Shown here one piece after another: positions 44,663-54,944 of a stretch of 64,000 nt of DNA (position 1 is the first letter of the stretch; every line of letters begins with the position of its first letter). Below the pieces are notes generated by a model that ran no database searches, was not told where the DNA came from, and saw nothing but the letters and a program-made list of their open reading frames with translations. The position numbers and the translations under genes are program-made. Origin of the DNA: Ponticoccus alexandrii (GTDB lineage: Bacteria > Pseudomonadota > Alphaproteobacteria > Rhodobacterales > Rhodobacteraceae); assembly GCF_016806125.1 (NCBI RefSeq), contig NZ_CP047166.1, positions 3,162,001 through 3,226,000 of the forward strand, given 5' to 3'.

Positions 44663-45565
44663 TCATGCGGTCAGCCCCTCCGGTTCGGGCAGTCCGTTTG
44701 CGCGGCAGCAGGCGGTGACGGTGTTGGCCAGCAGGCAGGCGATGGTCATCGGGCCGACGCCGCCGGGCACAGGGGTGATGGCGCCCGCCACCGCCGCGCA
44801 GCTGTCGTAGGCCACGTCGCCCACCAGCCGGGATTTGCCCTCGCCCTTCTCCGGCGCGTCGATGCGGTTGATGCCCACGTCGATCACCGTGGCCCCCGGC
44901 TTGATCCAGTCGCCCGGCACCATCTCGGGGCGGCCCACCGCCGCCACCACGATATCGGCGCGCCGCACCACCTCGGCCAGGTCCTTCGTCCGCGAATGCG
45001 CGATGGTCACCGTGCAGCTGTCGCCCAGCAGAAGCTGCGCCATCGGCTTGCCGACGATGTTCGACCGCCCGATCACCACCGCGTCCATTCCCGACAGCGA
45101 GCCATGGTGGTCCCGCAGCATCATCAGGCAGCCCAGCGGTGTGCAGGGCACCATCGACTTCTGCCCGGTCCCCAGAAGACCCACGTTCGAGATGTGGAAG
45201 CCGTCCACGTCCTTGGCCGGCGCGATGGCGTTGATCACAAGATCCTCGTCCAGATGCTTGGGCAGCGGCAGCTGCACGAGGATGCCATGCACCGCCGGAT
45301 CATTGTTCAGCCGGTCGATCAGCGCCAGCAGGTCCGCCTCGGGCGTGTCGGCATCCAGCTTGTGCTCCCACGAGTTCATGCCGACCTCGACGGTCATCTT
45401 GCCCTTCGAGCGCACGTAGACCTGGCTGGCCGGGTCCTCGCCCACCAGCACCACCGCAAGGCCGGGGGTGATGCCGTGCTCTTCCTTCAGGCGCGCCACA
45501 TGGCCCGCCACCTTCTCCCGCACCGTGGCGGCGAAGGCCTTGCCGTCGATCACCGTTGCCGTCAT
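44663..45565 (-). CDS. folD: Methylenetetrahydrofolate dehydrogenase/cyclohydrolase
   Basis: FolD interconverts 5,10-methylene-, methenyl- and 10-formyl-tetrahydrofolate with NADP(H). It has 300 residues from ATG 45565 ([19 protein letters not shown]). Conserved pieces are [11 protein letters not shown] (catalytic Tyr and Lys), [42 protein letters not shown] (NADP-binding) and [12 protein letters not shown]. It lies downstream of fhs on the same strand, so the two supply one-carbon units together. The 481-bp gap between them is filled by tandem repeats. Confidence 0.96.
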   Translation of the reverse strand: MTATVIDGKAFAATVREKVAGHVARLKEEHGITPGLAVVLVGEDPASQVYVRSKGKMTVEVGMNSWEHKLDADTPEADLLALIDRLNNDPAVHGILVQLPLPKHLDEDLVINAIAPAKDVDGFHISNVGLLGTGQKSMVPCTPLGCLMMLRDHHGSLSGMDAVVIGRSNIVGKPMAQLLLGDSCTVTIAHSRTKDLAEVVRRADIVVAAVGRPEMVPGDWIKPGATVIDVGINRIDAPEKGEGKSRLVGDVAYDSCAAVAGAITPVPGGVGPMTIACLLANTVTACCRANGLPEPEGLTA

Positions 45566-46046
45566 GTTTGTCTCCCTTCCGGACCCGACAGGGTGAGCCC
45601 GCAGTACGTGAATAATCGCTTCCACAGCCAGAGCACCGGCAGCAGCAGTCCACCCGCGCCTCCGCGAGGGGGCGGGAACGGGGGCGCTGGCGCGCTCCCT
45701 GCCTCCCGCCGGACAGGATCCTGCCTGCGGCAGGATCCGGCCAATCTTTCCCTCCCCGCGCCTCCGCGAGGGGGGCGGGAACGAAGGCGCTGGCGCGCCC
45801 CCTGCCTCCCGCCGGACAGGATCCTGCCTGCGGCAGGATCCGGCCAATCTTTCCCTCCCCGCCTATCCGCGAGGGGGCGGGAACGGGGGCGCTGGCGCGC
45901 CCTGCCTCCCGCCGGACAGGACCCTGCCTGCGGCAGGATCCGGCCAATCTCTCCCTCCCCGCCTATCCGCGAGGGGGCGGGAACGGGGGCGCTGGCGCGC
46001 CCCCTGCCTCCCGCCGGACAGGATCCTGCCTGCGGCAGGATCCGTC
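45566..46046. other. Gap between fhs and folD, filled by tandem repeats
   Basis: The 481-bp interval holds no gene. About 400 bp of it is four head-to-tail copies of a ~100-bp unit (see repeat entry). The remaining 80 bp next to folD would contain its ribosome site and possibly its own promoter. Confidence 0.8.
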
Positions 46047-46048
46047 CT
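45650..46048. repeat. Four tandem ~100-bp repeats with internal hairpins
   Basis: The anchor CCGCGAG recurs at 45662, 45764, 45867 and 45967, giving periods of 102, 103 and 100 bp. Each unit contains GGGGGCGGGAACG, GGCGCTGGCGCG, CCTGCCTCCCGCCGGACAGG and a hairpin GGATCCTGCC-TGC-GGCAGGATCC (one copy has ACC for ATC in one arm). The first three units end CGGCCAATCT-TCCCTCCCCG. The last one runs into the fhs stop codon. Confidence 0.92.
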
Positions 46049-47723
46049 AGAACAACCCTTCGATCTGGCCGGCGTCGTTCAGGCGGATGTTCTCCGCCGA
46101 CGGCACGCGCGGCAGGCCCGGCATGGTCATGATCTCGCCGCAGACCACCACGATAAAGCCCGCACCCGCCGAAAGCCGCACTTCGCGCACCGGCACCGAA
46201 TGGCCCGTCGGCGCGCCGCGCCGGTTGGGATCGGTGGTGAAGGAATACTGCGTCTTGGCCATGCAGACCGGCAGGTTGCCATAGCCCTGCTCTTCCCAGA
46301 GCTTCAGCTGATCGCGGATCTTCTGATCCATCAGGGCCTCGTCGGCACGGTAGATCCGCTTGCAGATGGTCTGGATCTTCTCGGCCAGAGGCATCTCGTC
46401 GGGGTAGATCGGCGAGAAGTTCGCCTGACCGGCCTCGGCCACTTCGACAACCTTGCGCGCCAGATCGGCAGAGCCTTCGGAGCCCAGCTCCCAGTGGCGG
46501 CTCAGCACCGCCTCGGCCCCGTGCGTCTTGGCATATTCACGGATCGCCTCGACCTCGGCATCGGTGTCGGTGACGAAGTGGTTGATCGCCACGACCACCG
46601 GCACGCCGAAGGATTTGAGGTTCTCGATGTGACGACCCAGGTTCGGGCAGCCCTTCCTGACCGCCTCGACGTTTTCCGCGCCCAGATCGGCCTTGGCCAC
46701 GCCGCCGTTCATCTTCATCGCCCGCACCGTGGCGACGCAGACCACCGCGGCGGGCGACAGACCCGCCTTGCGACACTTGATGTTCATGAACTTCTCGGCC
46801 CCGAGGTCGGCGCCGAAGCCCGCCTCGGTGACCACGTAATCGGCCAGTTTCAGCGCGGTGGTGGTGGCGATGACAGAGTTGCAGCCATGCGCGATATTGG
46901 CGAAGGGCCCGCCGTGCACGAAGGCCGGGTTGTTTTCCAGCGTCTGCACCAGGTTCGGCTGCATCGCGTCCTTCAGCAGGACCGTCATCGCGCCCTCGGC
47001 CTTGATGTCGCGGCAGAAGACCGGCGTGCGGTCGCGGCGGTAGGCCACGATCATGTCGCCCAGACGCTGCTCGAGGTCCTTGAGGTCCTTGGCAAGGCAG
47101 AGGATCGCCATGACTTCCGAGGCGACGGTGATGTCGAAGCCCGTTTCGCGCGGGAAGCCATTGGCCACACCGCCCAGCGAGGCCGTGATCTGGCGCAGCG
47201 CGCGGTCGTTCATGTCCACAACCCGGCGCCACTGCACCCGGCGAACGTCGATTTCCTGCTCGTTGCCCCAGTAGATGTGGTTGTCGATCATCGCCGACAG
47301 CAGGCTGTGCGCCGAGGTGATGGCGTGGAAGTCGCCGGTGAAATGGAGGTTCATGTCCTCCATCGGCACGACCTGCGCCATGCCACCCCCGGCCGCGCCG
47401 CCCTTCATCCCGAAGTTCGGCCCAAGGCTGGCCTCGCGGATGCAGATCATCGCCTTCTTGCCGATGTGGTTCAGACCGTCGCCCAGACCCACGGTGGTGG
47501 TGGTCTTACCCTCACCCGCCGGCGTCGGGTTGATCGCGGTCACGAGGATCAGCTTGCCGTTGTCATTGCCCTGCACAGAGTCGATGAACTCTTGGCTGAC
47601 CTTGGCCTTGTCGTGGCCGTAGGGCAGCAGGTGATCGGTGGGAATGCCCAGCTTGTCCCCGATCTCCTGGATCGGTTTCTTCTGCGCGTCACGCGCAATC
47701 TCGATGTCCGATTTGTGCGACAT
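46047..47723 (-). CDS. fhs: Formate-tetrahydrofolate ligase
   Basis: This enzyme activates formate with ATP to 10-formyl-tetrahydrofolate. It has 558 residues from ATG 47723 ([20 protein letters not shown]). The ATP-binding loop is [20 protein letters not shown]. Other conserved blocks are [19 protein letters not shown] and [15 protein letters not shown] followed by [13 protein letters not shown]. Together with FolD it links formate to the methylene-THF pool; in this group it often serves methylated-compound or one-carbon oxidation. It precedes folD in the same direction. Confidence 0.96.
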   Translation of the reverse strand: MSHKSDIEIARDAQKKPIQEIGDKLGIPTDHLLPYGHDKAKVSQEFIDSVQGNDNGKLILVTAINPTPAGEGKTTTTVGLGDGLNHIGKKAMICIREASLGPNFGMKGGAAGGGMAQVVPMEDMNLHFTGDFHAITSAHSLLSAMIDNHIYWGNEQEIDVRRVQWRRVVDMNDRALRQITASLGGVANGFPRETGFDITVASEVMAILCLAKDLKDLEQRLGDMIVAYRRDRTPVFCRDIKAEGAMTVLLKDAMQPNLVQTLENNPAFVHGGPFANIAHGCNSVIATTTALKLADYVVTEAGFGADLGAEKFMNIKCRKAGLSPAAVVCVATVRAMKMNGGVAKADLGAENVEAVRKGCPNLGRHIENLKSFGVPVVVAINHFVTDTDAEVEAIREYAKTHGAEAVLSRHWELGSEGSADLARKVVEVAEAGQANFSPIYPDEMPLAEKIQTICKRIYRADEALMDQKIRDQLKLWEEQGYGNLPVCMAKTQYSFTTDPNRRGAPTGHSVPVREVRLSAGAGFIVVVCGEIMTMPGLPRVPSAENIRLNDAGQIEGLF

Positions 47724-47867
47724 GGTCCCTCCCCGACCTACCGTGAAATCATGTCTGGGGATAACCCAGCCCCGGCTTGAGTATCCCTCCAAAAACGACC
47801 TGTCGATGCAGGCTTTCGGCGCAGTCCGCATCTCTCGCGCAGCCTTGACCCAGCGGTGAAAACCACC

Positions 47868-48452
47868 CTAAGGCTGCCACGGGCGCTGGTCCGGGACGTG
47901 CAGGGTCAGCCGGTCGCCCACCGCGATCCGGCCCTCGCGCGCGACCGAGGCGGTGACGCCGCGCAACCCTGCGGCGGCTGGCTTGAAGCGCTTCGCCTTG
48001 TCGCTCGCAACCTTGGCCAGACTGCGCGCCGGGAACTGGCAGGGGCGATTCTGCATGTCGACCCAGAGCGTTGCCCCGGACGGTGCCTGAAGCCGGGAGG
48101 ACGGCGGCAGGTGGCTGAAGTCGGGCAGGCCGCGCAGCACCACCGAGGCGCCCATCCGCGCCGGGTCGATATGATCCATCCCCAGCCTCGCCGCGATCTG
48201 CGCCAACTCCTCTTCGGATACGAGACTAAGCTGGCGCTCGTTGCGAATCAGCGCGCCCCGGGGATACTGCGCCTTGACCCGGCTGCAGGCCTCCCGCAGG
48301 GCGCCGCCGTGGACCGATCCGGAGATGCCCTCGAAGGTCAGGTCCAGCGCCGCGCGCGGCTCTGCCAGCAATTCCTTGCGGTCCATCGTCGTCACCACGC
48401 CCAGCCATGTAACTTCGGCGGTCCAGTCCGTGGGTTTGAGTGCCGGTGCCAT
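47868..48452 (-). CDS. MOSC domain protein
   Basis: A 194-residue single-domain MOSC protein, named for the C-terminal domain of molybdenum-cofactor sulfurase. The conserved cysteine is in MQNRPCQFPARSL. Supporting blocks are NERQLSLVSEEELAQIAARL and VVLRGLPDFSHLPP, plus the C-terminal strand IAVGDRLTLHV. MOSC proteins handle molybdenum cofactor or sulfur transfer, and a link to the XDH system in this window is conceivable but not adjacent. There is no N-terminal beta-barrel extension. Confidence 0.88.
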   Translation of the reverse strand: MAPALKPTDWTAEVTWLGVVTTMDRKELLAEPRAALDLTFEGISGSVHGGALREACSRVKAQYPRGALIRNERQLSLVSEEELAQIAARLGMDHIDPARMGASVVLRGLPDFSHLPPSSRLQAPSGATLWVDMQNRPCQFPARSLAKVASDKAKRFKPAAAGLRGVTASVAREGRIAVGDRLTLHVPDQRPWQP

Positions 48453-48550
48453 GTTTGATCCCTTTCCGCATTACGCGCGCATCCTTGGCGCAGGGGGCGG
48501 AAAGGTCCAGAGCCCGGGGCATCGTGACGGCCCGGCCCTGCGCTCCCCCG

Positions 48551-48590
48551 GAAACGAAAAGACCCGGCGGCCACGCGGGCGCCGGGTCTT
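48551..48590 (-). terminator. Rho-independent terminator of ftsH
   Basis: AGACCCGGCG (48560-48569) pairs with CGCCGGGTCT (48580-48589). On the minus strand the stem is followed by TTTTCGTTTCC. It lies just downstream of the ftsH stop. Confidence 0.92.
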
Positions 48591-48610
48591 CCGATCATGT
48601 CAGAGGGCCG

Positions 48611-50524
48611 TCAGGCCGAGGGTTCCGGCTCCATATCGCCGGCGGGCTTAGCCTTGGGCTTGGTCTTCGGAATGGCCGTGATGCTGGGCTTTTCGTCCTC
48701 GACACCAGAGCCGTGGTCGTCGTCGTCCGGCGTCGGCGGCTCGCCCCGCACAACGCGCTGGATTTCTTCGCCGGTCAGCGTCTCGTATTCCAGCAGACCC
48801 TTGGCCAGCCGCTCCCACTCTTCCTTGCGGTCAGTGAGGATCTGGTAGGCGCGGTCGTAGGCTTCGGCGATCAGGCGCCTCACCTCTTCCTCGATCAGGC
48901 GCTTGGTCTCGGCCGAGACCGACAGGCCGGCGGTGTTGCCCGAGTAGCCCTCTGCGGCCTCGCGGTAGTCGATGTTGCCGACCTTGTCGGACATGCCCCA
49001 TTGCAGGACCATGGCACGCGCCAGCGCCGAAGCCTGCTGGATGTCGCCCGCCGGTCCGTTGGACACGTTCTCTTCGCCGTATTTCATGATCTCGGCGGCC
49101 TTGCCCGCCATGGTCATGGCCATCTTTTCCTCGCACTCGGACTTGTGCCAGTTCAGACGGTCGATTTCCGGCAGGCTGACCACCATACCCAAGGCACCGC
49201 CGCGCGGGATGATCGTGGCCTTGTAGACCGGATCACACTGCGGCAGCGTCAGGCCGACGATGGCGTGACCGGCCTCGTGGTAGGCGGTCTTTTCCTTCTG
49301 TTCGTCGGTCAGGACCATGCTGCGGCGCTCGGCCCCCATCATGACCTTGTCCTTGGCGTTCTCGAAATCGACCATGGTGACGAAGCGGCGCCCGACGCGG
49401 GCGGCCATAAGCGCCGCCTCGTTCACGAGGTTCGCAAGGTCCGCACCCGAGAAGCCCGGCGTGCCGCGTGCGATGATGCGCAGGTCGACGTCCGGCCCCA
49501 GCGGGGTCTTGCGGGCATGCACGCCGAGGATCTTCTCGCGGCCCTTGATGTCGGGGTTGGGCACCGTGACCTGACGGTCGAAGCGGCCCGGACGCAGCAG
49601 CGCCGGGTCCAGAACGTCGCGGCGGTTGGTGGCGGCGACGATGATGACACCCTCGTTCGCCTCGAAACCGTCCATCTCGACCAGAAGCTGGTTCAGCGTC
49701 TGCTCGCGCTCGTCGTTGCCACCGCCGTAGCCCTGGCCACGGGCGCGGCCCACGGCGTCGATCTCGTCGATGAAGACGATACAGGGCGCGTTCTTCTTGG
49801 CCTGCTCGAACATGTCGCGCACGCGGCTGGCGCCGACACCCACGAACATTTCCACGAAGTCGGAACCCGAGATGGTGAAGAAGGGCACGCCCGCCTCGCC
49901 AGCGATGGCGCGCGCCAGCAGCGTCTTACCGGTGCCCGGAGGGCCGACCAGCAGCGCGCCCTTGGGGATCTTGCCACCGAGACGGCTGAACTTCTGCGGG
50001 TTGCGCAGGAATTCGACGATCTCTTCCAGCTCTTCCTTGGCCTCGTCGATGCCCGCCACGTCGTCGAAGGTCACGCGGCCATGCTTTTCGGTCAGCAGCT
50101 TGGCCTTGGACTTGCCAAAGCCCATGGCACCGCCTTTGCCGCCGCCCTGCATCCGGTTCATGAAGTAGATCCAGACACCGATCAGCAGCAGGAAGGGCAG
50201 AAGCGACAGGATGAAGGCCTGAAAGCCCGACTGCTGCTGCGCCTCGGCCTTCACCGGCACATCATTGTTCAGCAGAAGCGTGGTGATCTCGGCGTCTTCC
50301 GGCTTGATCGTCACGAACTCCTGGCCCTCGGTGGTGCGATAGCGCACCTGCTCACCGTCGATGGTGACCTGCCCGACCTGGTTGCTCTCGACCGCCCGGA
50401 CGAATTCCGAATAGCTGATCTCGCGGCTTTGCAGCGTATTGCCGCCGCCGGAAAAGAGGTTGAACAGCGCCAGGATCAGAAGAAACAGAACGACCCAGAA
50501 GGCGATATTGCGCGCGTTGCCCAA
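48611..50524 (-). CDS. ftsH: ATP-dependent zinc metalloprotease FtsH
   Basis: FtsH is a membrane-anchored AAA+ protease that degrades misfolded membrane proteins and short-lived regulators. It has 637 residues and starts at TTG 50524 with AAGGAG upstream. TM1 is about 7-24 and TM2 about 102-121, with a periplasmic domain between. Walker A is GPPGTGKT (194-201) and Walker B is IVFIDEIDA. The second-region-of-homology segment reads [15 protein letters not shown] and the zinc site is HEAGH (416-420). It is the last gene of the tol-tilS-ftsH run and is followed by a terminator. Confidence 0.97.
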   Translation of the reverse strand: MGNARNIAFWVVLFLLILALFNLFSGGGNTLQSREISYSEFVRAVESNQVGQVTIDGEQVRYRTTEGQEFVTIKPEDAEITTLLLNNDVPVKAEAQQQSGFQAFILSLLPFLLLIGVWIYFMNRMQGGGKGGAMGFGKSKAKLLTEKHGRVTFDDVAGIDEAKEELEEIVEFLRNPQKFSRLGGKIPKGALLVGPPGTGKTLLARAIAGEAGVPFFTISGSDFVEMFVGVGASRVRDMFEQAKKNAPCIVFIDEIDAVGRARGQGYGGGNDEREQTLNQLLVEMDGFEANEGVIIVAATNRRDVLDPALLRPGRFDRQVTVPNPDIKGREKILGVHARKTPLGPDVDLRIIARGTPGFSGADLANLVNEAALMAARVGRRFVTMVDFENAKDKVMMGAERRSMVLTDEQKEKTAYHEAGHAIVGLTLPQCDPVYKATIIPRGGALGMVVSLPEIDRLNWHKSECEEKMAMTMAGKAAEIMKYGEENVSNGPAGDIQQASALARAMVLQWGMSDKVGNIDYREAAEGYSGNTAGLSVSAETKRLIEEEVRRLIAEAYDRAYQILTDRKEEWERLAKGLLEYETLTGEEIQRVVRGEPPTPDDDDHGSGVEDEKPSITAIPKTKPKAKPAGDMEPEPSA

Positions 50525-50602
50525 GAGGGGACTCCTTTGCAGACCGAAGAGGCGCCCGGTCAGGCGCCTTTGGTGTGTAACATAGCGATTGGCGGCAAGG
50601 GT

Positions 50603-51844
50603 TCAATGCGTCATGAGGAACTGGGTAAAGCGCGGCGCGATCCAGCGCAGCCCCGCCGCCGGATCGGGCCGACCGTCGCGCCAGACCACCGGCAGAACGC
50701 GGGCGATCCGGTGCGGAACCGGACCACGCTCCGCCGGGTCCAGCGCCTGCCAGCCAGCATCCCCCAATGCGCGGAGCGCGCCGCCCGCCTCCGGCGCCTG
50801 CCAGCGCCCGTCCCACAGCCCGCCGACAGCGCCGAGGCCGCAGATCGCGCCATGCTCTCGGAAGACCGCCACGCGCCCGCCCAGATGCGCCACCTCGCAG
50901 CCGTGCAGCGTGCCGCCGCCACCGCTCAGGACCCGGTCCAGCAAGGCATCCAGCGGCGCGGCCCTCGGCGCGTAGTCGCGCCCGGCCACCCAGCGCAGCA
51001 TCCGCGCCAGCAAGCGCCGCTGCGTCGCAAGGGCAACCCCTGCGGCCCAGTCGGGCGCCAGCGACAGCCAGCCGGGATGCTCTTCGCCGCCCGCCTCCCA
51101 GGCGCGCAGCACATCCGCCTGCAGAACGTCGCGATCCGCCCGCAGCCGCTCGGCGGCGCCCGCAAGCGCGGCCCGGTCCAGCCCTTCCGCCTCCAGCAAG
51201 GCCAGCAGCCGCCGCATCCGCGCCCGGTCAAACCGGGGGTCGGCGTTCGAGGGGTCGTCGACGAAGGGCACCTTCAGAACCGTCGCGTGATGCCGCAACT
51301 CGGCACGCGACATGCCAAGGCAGGGCCGGACCAGAACCATGCCCGCCGCAGCCCCTCCCGGCTCCGCGGGCACCGAAGGCTGCAAGAGAAGCGCGCGCAG
51401 CGGCGCCATGGCCGCCAGACCGTCCCCCCCCGCCCCGCGCGCCAGCCGCATCAGGAAGCTCTCGGCCACGTCGTCGCGGCTATGGGCCAGCAGGACATGG
51501 CGCACAGCCCCCCGCCAGGCGTCGATCAGCGCCAGCCGCCCGCGCCGCGCTGCGTCCATCTTGTTGCCGCGCCCCTCCCAGGACCAGCGCAGCACCGCAT
51601 GCTCATGCCCCAACAGGGCGCATTCCGCCGCCACCATCCGGGCCTCTGCGGCGCTTTCCGCCCGCAGGCCGTGATCCACCGTGACAACCCGCAGCCGCAC
51701 ACCCCAGACCCGCGCCCACTCATGTGCCAGCGCCAGCATCGCCATGCTGTCGGCGCCGCCGGACACTGCCAGCGCGACCTCTTCGGGAAAATCCGGCCCC
51801 AGCAGGGCGCCCATCTCCTCCGCGAACCGCCGCTGCAGGCTCAC
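50603..51844 (-). CDS. tilS: tRNA(Ile)-lysidine synthase
   Basis: TilS modifies the wobble cytidine of tRNA-Ile(CAU) to lysidine, changing its reading from AUG to AUA; it is essential. It has 413 residues. The PP-loop signature SGGADSMAML lies at about 28-37, followed by DHGLRAESAAEA, LLAHSRDDVAESFLMRLARG and VDDPSNADPRFDRARMR. I chose GTG 51844 (VSLQRRFAEEMG). The in-frame extension upstream is encoded by a dispersed repeat and is proline/arginine-rich, so it is not part of the gene. It sits between the Tol-Pal genes and ftsH. Confidence 0.93.
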   Translation of the reverse strand: MSLQRRFAEEMGALLGPDFPEEVALAVSGGADSMAMLALAHEWARVWGVRLRVVTVDHGLRAESAAEARMVAAECALLGHEHAVLRWSWEGRGNKMDAARRGRLALIDAWRGAVRHVLLAHSRDDVAESFLMRLARGAGGDGLAAMAPLRALLLQPSVPAEPGGAAAGMVLVRPCLGMSRAELRHHATVLKVPFVDDPSNADPRFDRARMRRLLALLEAEGLDRAALAGAAERLRADRDVLQADVLRAWEAGGEEHPGWLSLAPDWAAGVALATQRRLLARMLRWVAGRDYAPRAAPLDALLDRVLSGGGGTLHGCEVAHLGGRVAVFREHGAICGLGAVGGLWDGRWQAPEAGGALRALGDAGWQALDPAERGPVPHRIARVLPVVWRDGRPDPAAGLRWIAPRFTQFLMTH

Positions 51845-51850
51845 GCGCCG

Positions 51851-51918
51851 CCCCCTGCTTCTTCTTTGCAAAAATACTCTCGGGGGGAGGCGCGCCGCGC
51901 CGGGGGGCAAAGCCCCCA
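51851..51918 (-). repeat. Dispersed GAGGTATTT-type repeat, between ybgF and tilS
   Basis: On the minus strand: hairpin GGGGGCTTTGCCCCC, GC-rich spacer, CTCCCCCCGAGAGTATTTTT, then GCAAAGAAGAAGC. It fills about half of the gap between ybgF and tilS. Confidence 0.85.
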
Positions 51919-51968
51919 TCGCGCGCGCAGCGCGCGCCGGTCGGATCGGCGCACCCGATCCGAAACCG

Positions 51969-52808
51969 TCAGGAACATCCCAGTTCGGCCATGCTCGACT
52001 GGGCCCGGCCAACGTAGTCGGTACCGGGATAGCGGCCCGCGACCTCACCCAGCGTCACGCAGGCCTCGGGAACCGATCCCAGCGCCGCGAGGGACACGCC
52101 AAGACGCCACAGCGCCTCGGGCGCGGCCTCGGCGTCGGGGAAGTTCGTGTAGGCGGAGAGGTAGCGCCGGGCGGCCTCGCGGGTATCGCCCTGCCCCTCC
52201 AGCGCGCGCCCCTCACCGACCAGTGCCGCCGCTTCCAGCGGGCTGCCGGGGTAGTTCTCGCGGAATCGCTGGAACAGGGTCGCGGCACCGGCATGATCGC
52301 CCAGCGACAGGGCCTCGTCGGCCGCCTTGAAATCCGTCTCCTCGCCGACCGCAAGCTGGCCCGAGAACCCGGCAGAGGGATCCGAAGAGGGCGCAGGCGC
52401 CGGTGCGGGTGTGGCCGCCGCGCCCTCTGCCGTGGCACCACCGCCCAGCAGCGGCGTATCCCCCAGCGCGCCAATGTCGCAATCGGTCTCCAGCTCGCAC
52501 AGGCGGAAATCCAGATCGCCGATCCGGTTCGAGCCGTCAGAGACGACCTGCCCGATCCGGAACTCCAGCTGTTCGACCTTCGAGGTCATCCGCTGCAGCT
52601 CGGCCTCTATGGCGTTCAGCCGGTCCAGCGCAGAGCCGCCGAGGGGCGCGATCCCGCCCCCGGTGGTCGATTGCTCGCGGTTGAGCTTTTGCAACTCGAC
52701 CTTCAGGACAGCGATGTCCTGCTTGATGTCGGCAAGGGTCTGGGCATCCTGTGCCGCCGCTGGCAACGCCAGCGACAGCACGAGTCCCGCGGCAGCGATC
52801 AGGCGCAT
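51969..52808 (-). CDS. ybgF: Tol-Pal accessory protein YbgF/CpoB
   Basis: This periplasmic protein coordinates peptidoglycan synthesis with outer-membrane constriction via TolA. It has 279 residues with a signal peptide (AAAGLVLSLALPAAAQ). A coiled-coil segment (LADIKQDIAVLKVELQKLNR and RLNAIEAELQRMTSKVEQLE) provides trimerisation. An Ala/Pro linker leads to C-terminal TPR repeats (DEALSLGDHAGAATLFQRF, YPGSPLEAAALVGEGRALEG and similar). It lies 4 bp after pal, as in other proteobacteria. Confidence 0.93.
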   Translation of the reverse strand: MRLIAAAGLVLSLALPAAAQDAQTLADIKQDIAVLKVELQKLNREQSTTGGGIAPLGGSALDRLNAIEAELQRMTSKVEQLEFRIGQVVSDGSNRIGDLDFRLCELETDCDIGALGDTPLLGGGATAEGAAATPAPAPAPSSDPSAGFSGQLAVGEETDFKAADEALSLGDHAGAATLFQRFRENYPGSPLEAAALVGEGRALEGQGDTREAARRYLSAYTNFPDAEAAPEALWRLGVSLAALGSVPEACVTLGEVAGRYPGTDYVGRAQSSMAELGCS

Positions 52809-52812
52809 CGGC

Positions 52813-53343
52813 TCAGCTCGTCAGGCCGCCGGCGGCCAACACCGTCACGGCGCGGCGGTTCTTGGCGTAGCAGGCTTCCTCGGAACAGATCTCGATCGGG
52901 CGTTCCTTGCCGTAGCTCACGAACTTCAGCCGGTTCGCGGCGATGCCCTTGGACACCAGATAGTCCATGACCGCATTGGCCCGGCGCGCACCCAGCGCGA
53001 TGTTGTACTCGCGGGTGCCCTGTTCGTCGGCGTGACCTTCGATCACCGCCATGTAGTCGGCGTTGGTCAGCAGCCACTGTGCCTGTCCGTCCAGCACGGT
53101 CTGCGCCTGCGGCGACAGGGACGACTGGTCCACTGCAAACAGAACGCGGTCGCCCACGCGCTGCTGGAAATAGGCGGTCGAGGTCGGATCGTCCGCGCTT
53201 CCGGGCAGATAGCCGCCGCTCAGGCCGGACCCCGCACCGGCGGCGCCGCCGCCATTCTGGCCAGAGCCGAAGCGATCGGCATTGGTGCAGGCCGTCACCG
53301 CGAGGCCGGCCACCAGAAGAAGGGCTTTGGTAAGATGTGTCAT
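52813..53343 (-). CDS. pal: Peptidoglycan-associated lipoprotein
   Basis: This outer-membrane lipoprotein binds peptidoglycan and TolB. It has 176 residues from ATG 53343. The signal peptide MTHLTKALLLVAGLAVTACT has the lipobox VTAC. After a Gly-rich linker, the OmpA/Pal domain shows VLFAVDQSSLSPQAQTVLDG, IEGHADEQGTREYNIALGAR (diaminopimelate-binding Asp and Arg) and RRAVTVLA. It lies downstream of tolB on the same strand. Confidence 0.96.
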   Translation of the reverse strand: MTHLTKALLLVAGLAVTACTNADRFGSGQNGGGAAGAGSGLSGGYLPGSADDPTSTAYFQQRVGDRVLFAVDQSSLSPQAQTVLDGQAQWLLTNADYMAVIEGHADEQGTREYNIALGARRANAVMDYLVSKGIAANRLKFVSYGKERPIEICSEEACYAKNRRAVTVLAAGGLTS

Positions 53344-53452
53344 CGCACTGTCCTGCTCTTTTCGTTGCCGCAACGGTAGCACGGCCAACGGATTATGTGA
53401 ATCGTCTATAGTCAAGATGTGGGATGGGTCCCTGCCCCACCCCACCAGATCG

Positions 53453-54778
53453 TCACTGCAACGGGCCCCAGCTTGGGTCCGAGGCGCCCGCCGGGGTGCG
53501 CACCCTCTGCAGGTTCCGGCCCGAGATATCGACCGTGTACAGCGCCGAGGCGCCCTGCGCGCCCTGCGTTTCGCGGGCGAACATGATGACGCGCCCGTTG
53601 GGCGACCATGTCGGGCCCTCGTCGAGGAAAGAGGCCGTCAGCAGGCGCTCTTCGCTGCCGTCCACCCGCATCACGCCAATGTGGAAACGGCCCGCGTTCT
53701 GCTTGGTAAAGGCGATCCGGTCGCCGCGCGGCGACCAGACCGGCGTGCCATAGCGCCCGTCTCCGAAGGAAATCCGCTGTGCCTCGCCACCGGAGGCGGG
53801 CATGACATACAGCTGCTGCGAACCGGAGCGGTCGCTTTCAAAGACGATGCGGCTGCCGTCGGGCGAGAAGCTTGGCGCGGTCTCGATCGAGGGTGCCGAG
53901 GTCAGTTGTCGCGTCGCGCCGCTGGCCACATCCATCGCGTAGATGTCGGTGTTCGACCCGGTCGTCAGCGAGTAGACGATCTGCTGCCCGTTCGGAGAGA
54001 AGCGCGGCGCGAAGGTCATCTCGCCGCTGCCCGCCTGAAGGATGCGGCTGTTCACGGCACCCACGTCGACGATGTGGATGCGCGGAAAGCCGGTGGCGTA
54101 AGAGGTATACAGGACCCGGCTGCCATCGGGCGAGAAACGCGGCGCCAGCACCAGCGCCGAGGCATCGGTCAGGTACTGCACGTTCGCGCCGTCGTAATCC
54201 ATCACGCCCAGACGCTTCTGCCGGTCGTCCTTCGGCCCGGTCTCGGACACGAAGACCACGCGGCTGTCGAAATAGGGTTGTTCGCCGGTCAGGCGCGAGT
54301 AAACCTGATCCGCGACCTTGTGCGCCAGACGCCGCACACCCGAGGTGTCAGAAGCGAACTGCATGCCCTGCCCCAGCTCGGTGCCCGCGAAGACGTCCCA
54401 GACCCGGAATTTGACCACGACCCGGCCCGCGCCGTCCGCCGTCACTGCGCCGGTGATCAGCGCCTGCGCGTTGACCGCCTTCCAGTCGGCGAACTGGATC
54501 GGCGCGCCAAAGCTGCTGACCCGGCTGATGTGCGCGTCGCGCGGAATCTCTCGGAACAGACCCGTTCCGACGAGGTCCGAGGCGATTACATTGGTGATCT
54601 CGTCGGCATAAGGCTGCGCCGCCGGGTTTTCGGCCACGAAGGCCGGCACCGCGAAGGGCATTGGTTCGATCACGCCCTCGGTGATCTCGATGCGCAGCGG
54701 TCCGCCCTGCGCCGCAGCGATGGCGGGCAAGACGAGGGCTGCAAGGGCAAACAACAGGGAGGCGAGCGCTGCTCTCAT
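53453..54778 (-). CDS. tolB: Tol-Pal system protein TolB
   Basis: TolB is a periplasmic beta-propeller linking Pal to TolA. It has 441 residues with a signal peptide ([20 protein letters not shown]). The N-terminal Rossmann-like domain is about 25-165 ([33 protein letters not shown]). Repeated WD40-like PD40 blades follow, each with S..G..I-type strands such as [30 protein letters not shown] and [15 protein letters not shown]. It follows tolA and its small paralogue after about 165 bp that includes a terminator-like hairpin, so it may have its own promoter. Confidence 0.96.
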   Translation of the reverse strand: MRAALASLLFALAALVLPAIAAAQGGPLRIEITEGVIEPMPFAVPAFVAENPAAQPYADEITNVIASDLVGTGLFREIPRDAHISRVSSFGAPIQFADWKAVNAQALITGAVTADGAGRVVVKFRVWDVFAGTELGQGMQFASDTSGVRRLAHKVADQVYSRLTGEQPYFDSRVVFVSETGPKDDRQKRLGVMDYDGANVQYLTDASALVLAPRFSPDGSRVLYTSYATGFPRIHIVDVGAVNSRILQAGSGEMTFAPRFSPNGQQIVYSLTTGSNTDIYAMDVASGATRQLTSAPSIETAPSFSPDGSRIVFESDRSGSQQLYVMPASGGEAQRISFGDGRYGTPVWSPRGDRIAFTKQNAGRFHIGVMRVDGSEERLLTASFLDEGPTWSPNGRVIMFARETQGAQGASALYTVDISGRNLQRVRTPAGASDPSWGPLQ

Positions 54779-54910
54779 CTCGGATCCCTCCTTAGGGAAC
54801 TGCTCTGATCGGCTTTGGGCGGGTCTTCGCCCGCTGCCGGGTTAACATAGCCCGGAAAGCGCCGCCGCAAAACAGCGTTTCGGGGAGAAGTCGGCGGGGA
54901 ATCGCGCAGG

Positions 54911-54934
54911 TTTTCACACGGACGCGTGAGAAAA
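54911..54934 (-). terminator. Terminator-like hairpin after the TolA-paralogue gene
   Basis: TTTTCACACG (54911-54920) pairs with CGTGAGAAAA (54925-54934) with one mismatch around GACG. The minus strand carries TTTTT before and TTTT within the stem. It lies just downstream of the paralogue stop at 54945. Confidence 0.6.
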
Positions 54935-54944
54935 ACGGCCCTAT

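Noticed and set aside
45650-46048. Possible CRISPR array
   Set aside because: There are four contiguous ~100-bp units with no alternating unique spacers and no cas genes nearby.
51845-52048. A 68-codon N-terminal extension of TilS
   Set aside because: It is encoded by the dispersed repeat and the end of ybgF antisense. The PP-loop sits at the usual distance from the GTG at 51844.
48440-52330. A 1296-codon open frame on the plus strand across ftsH, tilS and ybgF
   Set aside because: It runs antisense to three well-recognised genes. Its composition is rich in Arg, His and Ala as expected for a chance frame opposite GC-rich genes, and it matches no family.
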